Part shown: positions 17,329 through 25,909 of the stretch, in pieces | Numbering within the stretch: position 1 is the first letter of the stretch | How the letters are laid out: the number at the start of each line of letters is the position of its first letter | Assembly: GCA_038893495.1 (NCBI GenBank) | Contig: JAWARJ010000001.1 | Coordinates: 496,001 to 560,000 of the forward strand | Direction of reading: 5' to 3' | From: Thermoproteus sp. | Lineage (GTDB): Archaea; Thermoproteota; Thermoprotei; Thermoproteales; Thermoproteaceae | DNA length: 64,000 bases | Translations under genes and position numbers: made by a program | Notes under the pieces: generated by a model | What the model was told of the DNA's origin: nothing | What the model saw: the letters and a program-made list of their open reading frames with translations, nothing else | Database searches by the model: none

Positions 17329-18389
17329 TTGCCCGCCGGGATGCAGGGGAGGCTGGGGTCCACCGGCCCTATGACCTCCCTGCCCACGGCCTTGTTTATG
17401 GCTTCCACGTCCCTATCGATTATCGCCTGTATGGTCTCCACCTCCTCCGGCGTTAAGTGCTTAAACCTACCCTGTAGCTGGAGGAAGCACTTGACGGGCT
17501 TCCTTCTGGGCACGGGGACCGTCACTCTGAACTCCCCGTGGTCTATCTCGTAGTTGACCCAATAGCCCGTCTCTGTGGCCAGCTCCAATATCCTTATGCC
17601 GTATTTGGGCTCGAAGCGCCACCCCGGCGTGCAGGACTGAATTATGTGGAGGAACGCCGGCCCTTCGGCCTCGGCCGCCTTCTTGAACTTGTAAACCATG
17701 TCGTGGACGTAGGCGGGATTTGCGGTGGCTACGTAGGGAATTCCGTGGGCTGCCGCTATGGCCGCCATGGGCTTCTTGTGGGTCGTGTTGCCCGGCACTT
17801 TCTTGCCGGCCGGCGAGGTGGTGGCCGAGGCGCCGAGCGGCGTGGTGCCGCTCCTCTGTATGCCCGTGTTCATGTAGCCCTCGTTGTCGTACATGACGTA
17901 TATCACCTTGTGTCCTCTCTCCATCATCCCGCTGAGGGCCTGGAAGCCTATGTCGGCAGTGCCCCCATCGCCTGCGAAGACCACCACGTTTATCTTGCGG
18001 TTGGGGTCTATGACGCCCCTCCTCTTCAACGCCTTTATGGCCGCCTCTATGCCGGAGGCTACCGAGCCGCCGTTGCCGAAAGCCACGTGGATCCACGGGA
18101 CTGCCCAATTGGTGCGGGGGTAGACCACTGTGGACACCTCGGCGCAGCCCGTGGGGTTTACGATTATGGTGTCGGGGCCCAGCGCCTTGAGCATATGTCT
18201 GGCAATTACCCCTATGGTGCAACCAGCACAGAGGCCGTGGCCGGGCAGGAAGTACTCCTCCTGCGGGAGTTCGAAGTTCACGAACTCGTACTGGCCTTCG
18301 GGCTCCTCGGCAACCTTCATGCCCGGTAGCAAGACCTGCGTGCGGCGTATGTACACCTTGCCCGCAAAACGGCCTTTGACCTCGCTCAT
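17325..18389 (-). CDS. porB: 2-Oxoacid (pyruvate-type):ferredoxin oxidoreductase beta subunit
   Basis: A 354-residue thiamine-diphosphate subunit. The N-terminal cysteines (LCAGCTIG) and TGCAEVS precede the cofactor motif GDGGTADIGFQALSG...N, and a later CTPGW adds another conserved cysteine. With the alpha and gamma-delta subunits it decarboxylates a 2-oxoacid, probably pyruvate, to acyl-CoA and reduces ferredoxin, or runs in reverse in CO2 fixation. The ATG at 18389 overlaps the porA stop by four bases and follows GGGGAGG; a longer frame to 18434 is less likely. Confidence 0.93.
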   Translation of the reverse strand: MSEVKGRFAGKVYIRRTQVLLPGMKVAEEPEGQYEFVNFELPQEEYFLPGHGLCAGCTIGVIARHMLKALGPDTIIVNPTGCAEVSTVVYPRTNWAVPWIHVAFGNGGSVASGIEAAIKALKRRGVIDPNRKINVVVFAGDGGTADIGFQALSGMMERGHKVIYVMYDNEGYMNTGIQRSGTTPLGASATTSPAGKKVPGNTTHKKPMAAIAAAHGIPYVATANPAYVHDMVYKFKKAAEAEGPAFLHIIQSCTPGWRFEPKYGIRILELATETGYWVNYEIDHGEFRVTVPVPRRKPVKCFLQLQGRFKHLTPEEVETIQAIIDRDVEAINKAVGREVIGPVDPSLPCIPAGK

Positions 18390-19591
18390 GGCCCTCCCCT
18401 CAGCCCTATGGTGTACACCTCGTCGGGGACCCACTGGCCTCTGTACGCCTTCAAGGCGCCTTCGTATATCATGTCTGTGTCTATGGCCCTCATCCCCACG
18501 GTGGCTAAGACGTTGTAGACCGGTCGGGCCAGAGTGGCTTCTAGCTCCACGGCCATGGGGCCGTATAGAGGTCCGCCGTGGTTGATCGCCCTATCTATCA
18601 CTACGACCTTGTCCACGTGGCCCAGTAGCTTCCTTAAGAGGTCTCTAGGCCAAGGCCTTATGACCCTCAGCCTCAAGGCGCCGGCCCTCACGCCCTCGGC
18701 CCTCAGCCTATCAACGGCCTTTTTGACCAAGCCGAATATGGAGCCGTAGGTCACTATGGCGAGCTCGGCGTTCTCCAGCCTGTAGGGGACCGCCAGGCCG
18801 TAGCTCCGGCCGAAGACCTTGCCGAACTCCTCGTCCACCTCCTCTATCACCTTGATGGAGCCCCTCAAGGCCTCAACGGCCTGCCACCTGATCTCCCAAT
18901 ACCACTCGGGGGTCCCCACGGCCCCTATGGAGACGGGGCGGTCCACATCAAGCTTGACCCAACTGCGGGTTATAGGGGCGAACCTCATGACCTCCTCTTC
19001 GTCCTCGGGGACCTCCAGCGGTTGCAACACGTGGCTGGTCCAGAAGCCGTCGTAAGCAACCACCACGGGGAGGTGGACTCTGGAGTCTTCGGCGACTCTA
19101 TACGCCTGTATTACGGTGTCGAAGGCCTCCTGGGCGGTTTGGGTCAGATAGATTATCCAGCCCAACTCCCTCATGCTCATCACGTCGCTATAATCGCCCC
19201 ACACGTTTATGGGCGCAGAGTAGGTCCTCACGGCCATCCCCATCACTATGGGGAGTCTCAGCCCCACGGCTATAGGGAGGTTTTCGTACATGTGGCCGAG
19301 CCCCTGCGACGCGGTCTCGGTGAAGGTGCGGGCGCCCATCGCGGAGGCCCCTATGACCGCCGACATAGCCGAATGTTCGCTCTCGACAGGGATATACTCG
19401 GCGTCGAGCTCCCCATTGTTCACATATTCCGCAAGCCTCTCCACGACGGGGGTCTGCGGGGTTATGGGGTACGCGGCTATGACCTCCGGCCTGCACATCT
19501 TGACGGCTAGAGCCACCGCGTGGTTGCCCGTCAGCGCTATGCGCCTCTGCGCCACTTTGCGCTCTTTGGGGGCCAGCACCTGCGCCGTCAT
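18386..19591 (-). CDS. porA: 2-Oxoacid (pyruvate-type):ferredoxin oxidoreductase alpha subunit
   Basis: A 401-residue subunit carrying the pyrimidine-binding domain: AAYPITPQTPVVE (about residues 39-51) and VESEHSAMSAVIGASAMG (about 68-85) with the catalytic glutamate. It overlaps both neighbours by four bases, giving a tight porGD-porA-porB-nuoI unit. The absence of a fused alpha-beta chain separates it from the Sulfolobus type. Pyruvate is the likely substrate from the overall pattern, but 2-oxoisovalerate or another 2-oxoacid cannot be excluded. Confidence 0.93.
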   Translation of the reverse strand: MTAQVLAPKERKVAQRRIALTGNHAVALAVKMCRPEVIAAYPITPQTPVVERLAEYVNNGELDAEYIPVESEHSAMSAVIGASAMGARTFTETASQGLGHMYENLPIAVGLRLPIVMGMAVRTYSAPINVWGDYSDVMSMRELGWIIYLTQTAQEAFDTVIQAYRVAEDSRVHLPVVVAYDGFWTSHVLQPLEVPEDEEEVMRFAPITRSWVKLDVDRPVSIGAVGTPEWYWEIRWQAVEALRGSIKVIEEVDEEFGKVFGRSYGLAVPYRLENAELAIVTYGSIFGLVKKAVDRLRAEGVRAGALRLRVIRPWPRDLLRKLLGHVDKVVVIDRAINHGGPLYGPMAVELEATLARPVYNVLATVGMRAIDTDMIYEGALKAYRGQWVPDEVYTIGLRGGP

Positions 19592-20526
19592 ATCTCCCTA
19601 ACCATCTGTATCGCTCCTGTGGGGCACACGTCGGCGCAGATGCCGCACCCCTTACAGTAGTTGTAGTCGAACTCTATGGCCTTCATCCTTATCTTCCTGC
19701 CCCTAGGCCCCTCTATCTCCTTCCAAGCCTCTATCACGGCGTCGTCGGGGCAGTAGAGCCAACACTTCCTGCACATTATGCATTTGGAGTGGTCTATTAC
19801 GGGTTTGTCTATACGCCAGCCCCCAGTGGTGTAGGGCAGGCTGGTGCCCGGATAGACAGCCCCAGCCTTGTTGACCTCGGCCCACCCCACCAGCTCGTAG
19901 GGCCCCGTCAAGAAGGCGGACGTGGTCGATATGATGCCCCTCGGCTTGGCCGTAGGGTCTACCCTCTCGGGCGGGATCACCACGGCGGTCTCGTAGGCCT
20001 CCTTGGTGGCCGCGAAGTTTTCCTCCACTGCCTTGCCCAACTGGTTCTCGAAGGCCTGCCTTATGGACTCCAGCCTGGGGAAGCCCATGACCTTCGCGAA
20101 GGCACCCGCGAGGGGCCCGTTGGGGACGTCCAGCTTGACGTGGCGCCTAGCTATATCTATGGCGTCCAACACCACCAGATATACGTCGTTCCTCCCCACG
20201 AGCCTTTTGACCTCCTCTGGCTTCTTAGCCGTGTTCACTATGACATACCCGCCGGGCTTAGCCGCGTCTATGGCGAATCTCATGGGCTCTATGAGCTTGT
20301 CGTCGAAAACCACCACCACGTCTGGAGTCTTAACGGGCTCTTGGTCGTCGAAAGGCTCCTTGCTTATGGTCAAGAAGGCCTTCACGGGAGCGCCTCTCCT
20401 CTCCGCCCCGAACTCTGGGTTGGCCATGGCGTAAAAGCCGTCCAGTATCGCGGCATTGGCTATTATGTAGGTGGCTGTCACTATTCCCTGCCCCCCGCGG
20501 CCCAGCCAGACTGTTTCAATCCTCAT
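19588..20526 (-). CDS. porGD: 2-Oxoacid (pyruvate-type):ferredoxin oxidoreductase fused gamma-delta subunit
   Basis: A 312-residue fusion. Residues 1-180 are the gamma subunit (GRGGQGIVTATYIIA near the start, which binds CoA). The C-terminal third is the delta ferredoxin with two 4Fe-4S motifs, CIMCRKCWLYCP and CKGCGICADVCP. Gamma and delta are separate genes in many archaea. The ATG at 20526 is preferred to a TTG three codons earlier because a TATA-like ATAAATATTTA is centred about 27 bases before it. It is the first gene of the oxidoreductase operon. Confidence 0.92.
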   Translation of the reverse strand: MRIETVWLGRGGQGIVTATYIIANAAILDGFYAMANPEFGAERRGAPVKAFLTISKEPFDDQEPVKTPDVVVVFDDKLIEPMRFAIDAAKPGGYVIVNTAKKPEEVKRLVGRNDVYLVVLDAIDIARRHVKLDVPNGPLAGAFAKVMGFPRLESIRQAFENQLGKAVEENFAATKEAYETAVVIPPERVDPTAKPRGIISTTSAFLTGPYELVGWAEVNKAGAVYPGTSLPYTTGGWRIDKPVIDHSKCIMCRKCWLYCPDDAVIEAWKEIEGPRGRKIRMKAIEFDYNYCKGCGICADVCPTGAIQMVREI

Positions 20527-20611
20527 TGACTCCAACCCATTTTTCCCATAAATATTTATCTATAGACCCAGGGGAATTGTTTAAACGATTTCTCTAAAAA
20601 AATCAAATTAA

Positions 20612-21724
20612 CTATAATGCTAAAAAGCCGCTAAAGAGCCAAAGCGGGGCCGCCAGGCCGAGGGCAATCGACAGGATGGCCACCGCCTGCGGGAAGGCGG
20701 CCCTTCCAGGCCTTATCGACATCATGAGTCTGAAGTAGTACGGAGCCGCCAAGACTACGTTAGCGAGCACGTAGAGGCCTGCGGCGGGGCCCAACAGCTC
20801 CGCCGAGGTCAAAACCAAAAGCATTTTCGGCCAGAAGCCAAAAAGCGGCGGGAGGCCTATTTGGTGCGCCGCGAGGACCACTACGCCCCATCTAGGCGCC
20901 CCGGAGGCCATGGCGTAGAAGAGCCCCATCTTGCCTATAGAATCCGCCAGCAGTATGGCTAGGGACGCCTCGGGCCTCAGGGGGTATAGGAACGCCGCGA
21001 AGCCCCCGTGGACGACTGTCGAATAGGCCAATATCCGCCGCAGATCGCCGCTGGTCAAGGCGCCGAGGTTGCCTATCAACATGGAGGCTCCCCCCAAGGC
21101 GTATGCCACGATGGGCTCAACCGACGGCTTTAGGAACAAGAGGGCGAAGCCTCCGGCGAGGACCGGAAGGCTACTGAGCGCCGCGAGGCCGGCCGGGCTC
21201 GACCTCCCATAGACGTCAGGCACCCAGAGGAACATGGGGGCCAGCCCCAGCTCCAGGCCTATGCCCAAGAAGAGCAACGCCTCGCCGAAGGGGCCGTAGC
21301 CCCTAGTGCCCAGCCCAGCGAGGACCATACTGGAGGCTATTGAGGACACCACTAGGTACCTAAAAATGCCCTCTAGGCTCCCCCTATCCAGCTCCGTGGG
21401 CAGGAGGGCCGCTGGCGCCAAGACGGCCATTAGGAACCCCAACGCCTTGACGTAAAGCGCCTGTTCCGCCATCAAGACGACTCCAGTCGCCGAGAGGGCC
21501 GATGCGAGGCCCGAGTAGTATTTGAACCTGCCGGAGCCCACCATGAAGAGGCCCAGATAGTAGGGCACGGCCAGCAAGGCCAGCGGGGAGGCCCCAAGAA
21601 GCAGATAGGCCAGTGCCGCCAAATAGGCGATATCTATTGCTACCGCCGCCCTCCTGGCTCCTATGGCCGTCCTAGCCGCGAAGTAGCCCAGAGCCGCGTA
21701 GCCCACTAGGAGCGCCCCGTCCAT
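20612..21724 (-). CDS. nuoN: Complex I membrane subunit N (antiporter-like)
   Basis: A 370-residue membrane protein with the antiporter-like fold: FLWVPDVYGRSSPAGLAALSS is the NuoN version of the conserved P-D-x-Y-x-x-x-P block, and DLRRILAYSTVVHGGF corresponds to the conserved K/R-x-x-L-A-x-S-S-I-x-x-x-G block. It is shorter than bacterial NuoN (about 480), with fewer helices at the front. The ATG at 21724, two bases after the nuoL stop and preceded by GAGGTAGGT, is chosen; another in-frame ATG at 21742 would overlap nuoL. Confidence 0.82.
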   Translation of the reverse strand: MDGALLVGYAALGYFAARTAIGARRAAVAIDIAYLAALAYLLLGASPLALLAVPYYLGLFMVGSGRFKYYSGLASALSATGVVLMAEQALYVKALGFLMAVLAPAALLPTELDRGSLEGIFRYLVVSSIASSMVLAGLGTRGYGPFGEALLFLGIGLELGLAPMFLWVPDVYGRSSPAGLAALSSLPVLAGGFALLFLKPSVEPIVAYALGGASMLIGNLGALTSGDLRRILAYSTVVHGGFAAFLYPLRPEASLAILLADSIGKMGLFYAMASGAPRWGVVVLAAHQIGLPPLFGFWPKMLLVLTSAELLGPAAGLYVLANVVLAAPYYFRLMMSIRPGRAAFPQAVAILSIALGLAAPLWLFSGFLAL

Positions 21725-21726
21725 AC

Positions 21727-23355
21727 CTACCTCAACAGCCATATGGCCGCCGCTATTGCGACCGCGGCGGCTACCCCGACGATGTACAGATAGTACTCGA
21801 AGTCCCTCTCCGAAAGGGCCACGGATGTCCGTCTGACCAGGCCCACGAGTCCCTCGTGTAGAGCCGCGTCTATCGACCAGTCCGCCGTCTTCACCGCAAC
21901 CGCCAAGGCGCGCCACAAGGCCGGCGACAGCAAGAGGGCGCGGTCTACCGCCGAGTCGAATTTAGCGACCGCCGAGGCCAAAGCCCTGAAGGCTTTGGGG
22001 AGGGCCAAGTCGAAGAGGAGGGGCAACCCCAATCTGCGGTACAACGCCTCCGGCATGTCGATATAGGCCAGCCCGAGGCCTACCAGCGAGAGCGCCCATA
22101 TGGGGTTCGGTAGCGCCGCCGGGACCAAGAGGGGGGCGGCCGCTAGGGCTAAATACGGAGGCGCCAACGGGCCGACGCCCCTCGCGTTCTCAGTCCTGAC
22201 GAGAAGGCGCCCCAAATAGCCGGCGGTGAGGACAGAGAAGAAGAGGCCCCACAGGGGCTCCCCCTCTTTGGCTAGAGCCCCTAGAGGCGTCAAGCCGGCT
22301 AGAGTCAACAACGATAGGAATATGGCAACCTTAGAGGCGAGGGGATACGCCGAGGGGGTCCTACTGCCGTCTTCATGTATGGCGTGCCCCACTGCGAGGA
22401 ACAAAGAGGCTTTAGCCACGCCGTGGGCGTATACAAGCGCCAGAGCGCCTTCCGGATCCTTCAAGGCGAACGCAGTCATGAGGCCTAGATACGACGCGGT
22501 GGATGCGGCTAGGAGGACTTTGGGCTCCTTCTGGCCCAACGCCACGAGGCCGCCGTAGGCCGCCGTGAGGACGCCCACCGCGAATGCAACCTGTCCCGCC
22601 CAGCTCGGCAACAAGCCGGACAGCCTTATCAACAAGAGGGGCCCCGCCGTGACCATAGTGGAGCTGTGCAACAAGGCGCTCACAGGCGTCGGCGCGGACA
22701 TAGCCGTCATGAGCCAGTCCGTGAAGGGCAATTGGGCGCCTTTCGCGAAGGCCGCGATTAGGAATAAAGCGGCGGCGAGGCCCGAGGCGGGCCCCCACGA
22801 GGAGATATAGGGCCCGTAGCGCAACACCATGAGCACCAAGGCGGCCGCCAAAGACGCCGAGCCGACCTCTACGGCCAGTATTGCCCTCAACGCCGAGTCG
22901 CTGGGCTCCCAGAGCCACTTGAGGCCCCACTTCGCGTCGCCCAGGCCCACCCTCCCCACCTCCTCGCCGTCTCTATACGTCAATATGAGGCCCCAGCTGG
23001 CTAGATCCAAGCCGGCCCACCCCGCCAGCAACAACGCCCAGTAGTTCGCAGAGACGAAAAGTAACATCGAGGCGAAGAAGACGTCCATCCACATCCAGAA
23101 CCACCCCCTCCTCTCTGCGTCCCTCATGTAGAACAATGAATAGGTCGAGACGGCCGTATATATGCCCGAGACGAAGAGGAAGAGGGCGCGTTGGAGGTCC
23201 CCATAGGCCAGATAGTTTGTCGAAGGCGACAGGAGGCCGGACGCGGATAGGGCCAAGGCGGCGGCGCCTGACGCCAAGGCGCCTACGCCCCTCTTGATCG
23301 CTAGGTCGAAGAGGGCGGCGAGATAGATCAGAACGAGGAGAAGCTCTAGAGCCAT
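21727..23355 (-). CDS. nuoL: Complex I membrane subunit L (antiporter-like)
   Basis: A 542-residue subunit with the proton-channel core. QLPFTDWLMTAMSAPTPVSALLHSSTMVTAG is the signature of the family, followed by a segment with the conserved histidine/lysine region near KASLFLAVGHAIHEDG. The end carries a further membrane helix but no obvious long lateral helix. It pumps protons or sodium in the distal membrane arm. It overlaps nuoM by 10 bases. Confidence 0.9.
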   Translation of the reverse strand: MALELLLVLIYLAALFDLAIKRGVGALASGAAALALSASGLLSPSTNYLAYGDLQRALFLFVSGIYTAVSTYSLFYMRDAERRGWFWMWMDVFFASMLLFVSANYWALLLAGWAGLDLASWGLILTYRDGEEVGRVGLGDAKWGLKWLWEPSDSALRAILAVEVGSASLAAALVLMVLRYGPYISSWGPASGLAAALFLIAAFAKGAQLPFTDWLMTAMSAPTPVSALLHSSTMVTAGPLLLIRLSGLLPSWAGQVAFAVGVLTAAYGGLVALGQKEPKVLLAASTASYLGLMTAFALKDPEGALALVYAHGVAKASLFLAVGHAIHEDGSRTPSAYPLASKVAIFLSLLTLAGLTPLGALAKEGEPLWGLFFSVLTAGYLGRLLVRTENARGVGPLAPPYLALAAAPLLVPAALPNPIWALSLVGLGLAYIDMPEALYRRLGLPLLFDLALPKAFRALASAVAKFDSAVDRALLLSPALWRALAVAVKTADWSIDAALHEGLVGLVRRTSVALSERDFEYYLYIVGVAAAVAIAAAIWLLR

Positions 23356-24626
23356 AGCAGGCCTAATATCAAGAGGACGTAGGGGGCGGCCGCGGCGGCT
23401 AGAGTCGGGAGCAACATGTCGATATGGGCCTCCGGCCCGGCCTCGCCGCTCTTGTATATCCTATGTAGGAGGTAAAAGCTGTAAAGAGCCGTCGAGAAGA
23501 GGGCGGCGACCAGTAGGGCCACTGCGGACGCGGCGTGGGGGACTCCTATCGCCACGAGGGCCTTGCCCAACAGGTTAACGCCGAAGACACCCGCCAGAGC
23601 TATAAACGCCATGGAGCCGACCGCAAACAGGGGTCTGGTCAGCCCCAGCCTGTCTATATCCCTAACGCCCTTCTCGGTTATATATATGCCGGACAGCATA
23701 AAGCCCGCGGCCTTGGCGAACGCGTGGCCCATAAAGAGCAGAGCCGTTGCGAGGAAGCCGAGCCTCCCGCCTATCGAGGCCGCCGCGAGCAGTAGGCCCA
23801 TATTGGCGATAGTGGAGTCCGCAAGCGCCCTCTTTATGTCGGCCTCCCTGAACACCAACAACGAGCCGTATATCGCAGTGGCCAAGCCGTAGAGGTAGAG
23901 GGCCTCCGAGGGCCATCCGGCGCCTGCCTCCAGCCTCCATATCCAATAGGACATGAGGCCCACGTGTACCGGCGACAGGAGGGCCGACAGCGGCGTTGGC
24001 GCCTCGGCGTGGGCGTAGGGCAACCAGAAGTGGACTCCGGCAGTGCCCATCTTTATGAGGAGGCCCAGCAGTACTAGAAACGACGCGGCTCCGGCGGCCT
24101 CGAAGGCGTAGGCCTCGAAACTGCCGGAATAGGCGACTCCCACTAGAAACATTATCGAGCCGACTTGCGCCCATATGAAGTACAGAAGGCCTATCCTCCT
24201 CCTATTGCCGTAGCCGAAATACCAAATGAGCAGGAAACTCGTAATTATGCTGAGCTCCAACGCCAAGAAGACCATGACCAAGTTCTCGAAGAGCACAATG
24301 AGGTCGAAAGAGAGGACGTATAGGGCGTGGACTGCGTAGTACCACCTGTCCGCCCCCAGGTGCTCCAAGTAGCGGGGGGCATATAGGGTGACCAAGACGC
24401 CGAGTATGGAGGCGGTTGCGACAAAAGGCGCCTTCCATACGTCTAGAGAGGCTTGCACTGCGCCTATATAGGGCAACGCGCCCAAGTCGGCGGTCCCTCC
24501 GTACATCAAGAAGTAGAGGAGGGTCGAGGCAGTCGAGGCAAGTGCGGCCGGCATGCCCAGCCTGACGGCTGCTAGAGCCAAGGCGGTAGAGGCCGCCGTA
24601 ACTAAGAGAAAGATCTCGCTATACAT
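23346..24626 (-). CDS. nuoM: Complex I membrane subunit M (antiporter-like)
   Basis: A 426-residue antiporter-like subunit. GTAGVHFWLPYAHAEAPTPL followed by SALLSPVHVG is the M-type version of the channel signature, and the K/R-x-A-L-A-D-S-T-I-A-N-M-G block is visible as KRALADSTIANMG. It is placed between nuoK and nuoL in the standard order. L and M can be confused in archaea; the H-x-W-L-P-x-A-H-x-x-A-P motif favours M. It overlaps both neighbours. Confidence 0.88.
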   Translation of the reverse strand: MYSEIFLLVTAASTALALAAVRLGMPAALASTASTLLYFLMYGGTADLGALPYIGAVQASLDVWKAPFVATASILGVLVTLYAPRYLEHLGADRWYYAVHALYVLSFDLIVLFENLVMVFLALELSIITSFLLIWYFGYGNRRRIGLLYFIWAQVGSIMFLVGVAYSGSFEAYAFEAAGAASFLVLLGLLIKMGTAGVHFWLPYAHAEAPTPLSALLSPVHVGLMSYWIWRLEAGAGWPSEALYLYGLATAIYGSLLVFREADIKRALADSTIANMGLLLAAASIGGRLGFLATALLFMGHAFAKAAGFMLSGIYITEKGVRDIDRLGLTRPLFAVGSMAFIALAGVFGVNLLGKALVAIGVPHAASAVALLVAALFSTALYSFYLLHRIYKSGEAGPEAHIDMLLPTLAAAAAPYVLLILGLLWL

Positions 24627-24855
24627 GGCCCTCCTTTGCCAGCCTGTACGTGGCGGCTACCAGCAGTAGGGTCTCCGCCACGCCCATGGCCGCCGCCACT
24701 GCGGCGAGGCTTAAATCGCCTGAGAGGGCCGCGCCGAATATCCCGCCCAAAATTACGACCTCCACGCCTATAATAGTCCTCACGGGGGAGTTAGAGGTGC
24801 CTACGAGCAGGAGGCCGCCCGCGATGAGGGCTAGGGCCACTGCCAGCTCCATCAT
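24619..24855 (-). CDS. nuoK: Complex I membrane subunit K
   Basis: A 78-residue protein with three membrane helices. NSPVRTIIGVEVVILGG matches the NuoK core in which the glutamate of the second helix is essential for pumping, and a second glutamate (GVAETLLLVA) lies in the third helix. At 78 residues it is shorter than usual (about 100). It overlaps nuoJ by four and nuoM by eight bases. Confidence 0.88.
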   Translation of the reverse strand: MMELAVALALIAGGLLLVGTSNSPVRTIIGVEVVILGGIFGAALSGDLSLAAVAAAMGVAETLLLVAATYRLAKEGHV

Positions 24856-25259
24856 GTCGACACCTCGACGGCTATTTCGAACGCAAACGCCAACAACACG
24901 GCCAGGAGCAACACGGCGGCTGGGTCGAAATTGGCCGTAAATATGGGGGCCCTTTCAGCGCCCGTGAGGCCTAGAGCCAGAAGGGCCAGCGCCGCCAAGG
25001 CGGAGAAGGCGGTCCTCCTCAGTCTCACCGTAGGGCCGCCGTCGCCTAGAGTCGCCGCCGCTACTATCACCAACGTCAACGCGGCCACTATATATATCAG
25101 GGCTATAAGGATGAAGAGCACTGGCTCGCCTAGAGCCGTAGCTCCGACAGCTACCAACACTCCGAGGGCTGTCAAAAGGAGAGATGCATATATGTTGTCC
25201 CGTACGGCCAATATCGACCCGACTAGTAGGACAGCCCCGACGAGTAGGGGCCAGAGCAT
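24852..25259 (-). CDS. nuoJ: Complex I membrane subunit J
   Basis: A 135-residue membrane protein with about five hydrophobic stretches. The segment LFILIALIYIVAALTLVIVAA corresponds to the mobile third helix of NuoJ, which carries a pi-bulge in solved structures. It is the first gene of the minus-strand nuoJKMLN group. The ATG start has a TATA-like TTTTTAAAGG about 24 bases upstream, so the message is probably leaderless. Confidence 0.82.
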   Translation of the reverse strand: MLWPLLVGAVLLVGSILAVRDNIYASLLLTALGVLVAVGATALGEPVLFILIALIYIVAALTLVIVAAATLGDGGPTVRLRRTAFSALAALALLALGLTGAERAPIFTANFDPAAVLLLAVLLAFAFEIAVEVST

Positions 25260-25471
25260 ATATGCCCCAACAAAATCCTTTAAAAATTCATTTAAGGACT
25301 ATTGATAAAAGTGCGAAAGAAGTGTAGAGAAAATTAGAATTAACTATAATTAGGTTAACTCGATATACCCCCACCCATATATCTACTTGTCGTAATAGAT
25401 GCAGACTTTCCCGCGAATTTAAATTATATAAAATTAAAGAAAGATTTTTAAAAATGTAGTAGGAAAGTTGC
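25260..25471. promoter_or_regulatory. Divergent promoter region of the two nuo gene groups
   Basis: A strongly AT-rich 212-base gap between nuoJ (leftward) and nuoB (rightward). TTTTTAAAGG lies about 24 bases before the nuoJ ATG (minus strand) and TTTTTAAAAA about 22 bases before the nuoB GTG. The words TTAACT and TATAATTAG recur in the middle, and TTAACTATAAT also occurs near 20610, downstream of porGD. No gene is visible here. Confidence 0.7.
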
Positions 25472-25909
25472 GTGAAGCAGATAATCTCCGGCCTGGCCTC
25501 GCGGCTGGCCAGATGGGGCACCAAGTGGTCCCTATGGCCTCCCCACCTCGTCACAGCCTGTTGCGGCGTCGAGATAGGCCACGTCTTCGGCTCTGTCTAC
25601 GACGCGGAGAGGTTCGGCATGTTGCCCATGGGCAGTTTGAGGCAGAGCAATATCCTCATCATAGAGGGGACTATCACCAAGAAGATGGCCAAATTCGTCA
25701 AGTACGTCTACGACCAGATGCCCGAGCCCAAATACGTAATCGCCATGGGGGCCTGCGCCATAAAGGGCGGCGTCTTCTACGGGAGCTACCACATGGTCCC
25801 CGCCTCCAAGGTCGTGCCAGTCGACGTCTATATATCCGGCTGTCCCCCAACTCCCGAGGCCGTGTTGAAGGCGGTAGAGGAAGTACAGAGGAAGGTGGAA
25901 CATGGCTAG
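25472..25909 (+). CDS. nuoB: Complex I iron-sulfur subunit B
   Basis: A 145-residue subunit that holds the terminal N2 4Fe-4S cluster. The four expected cysteines are visible: the tandem pair Cys30-Cys31 (TACCGVE), Cys95 (GACAIKG) and Cys124 (SGCPPTPE). The GTG start is supported by a leaderless-spaced TATA box. It overlaps nuoD by eight bases. It is the first gene of the rightward group, transcribed away from the membrane-arm genes. Confidence 0.95.
   Translation: MKQIISGLASRLARWGTKWSLWPPHLVTACCGVEIGHVFGSVYDAERFGMLPMGSLRQSNILIIEGTITKKMAKFVKYVYDQMPEPKYVIAMGACAIKGGVFYGSYHMVPASKVVPVDVYISGCPPTPEAVLKAVEEVQRKVEHG

Noticed and set aside
17467-18222. A 251-codon frame inside porB in another phase
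   Set aside because: Out of frame with a well-conserved gene and with low-complexity His/Arg/Gly translation.
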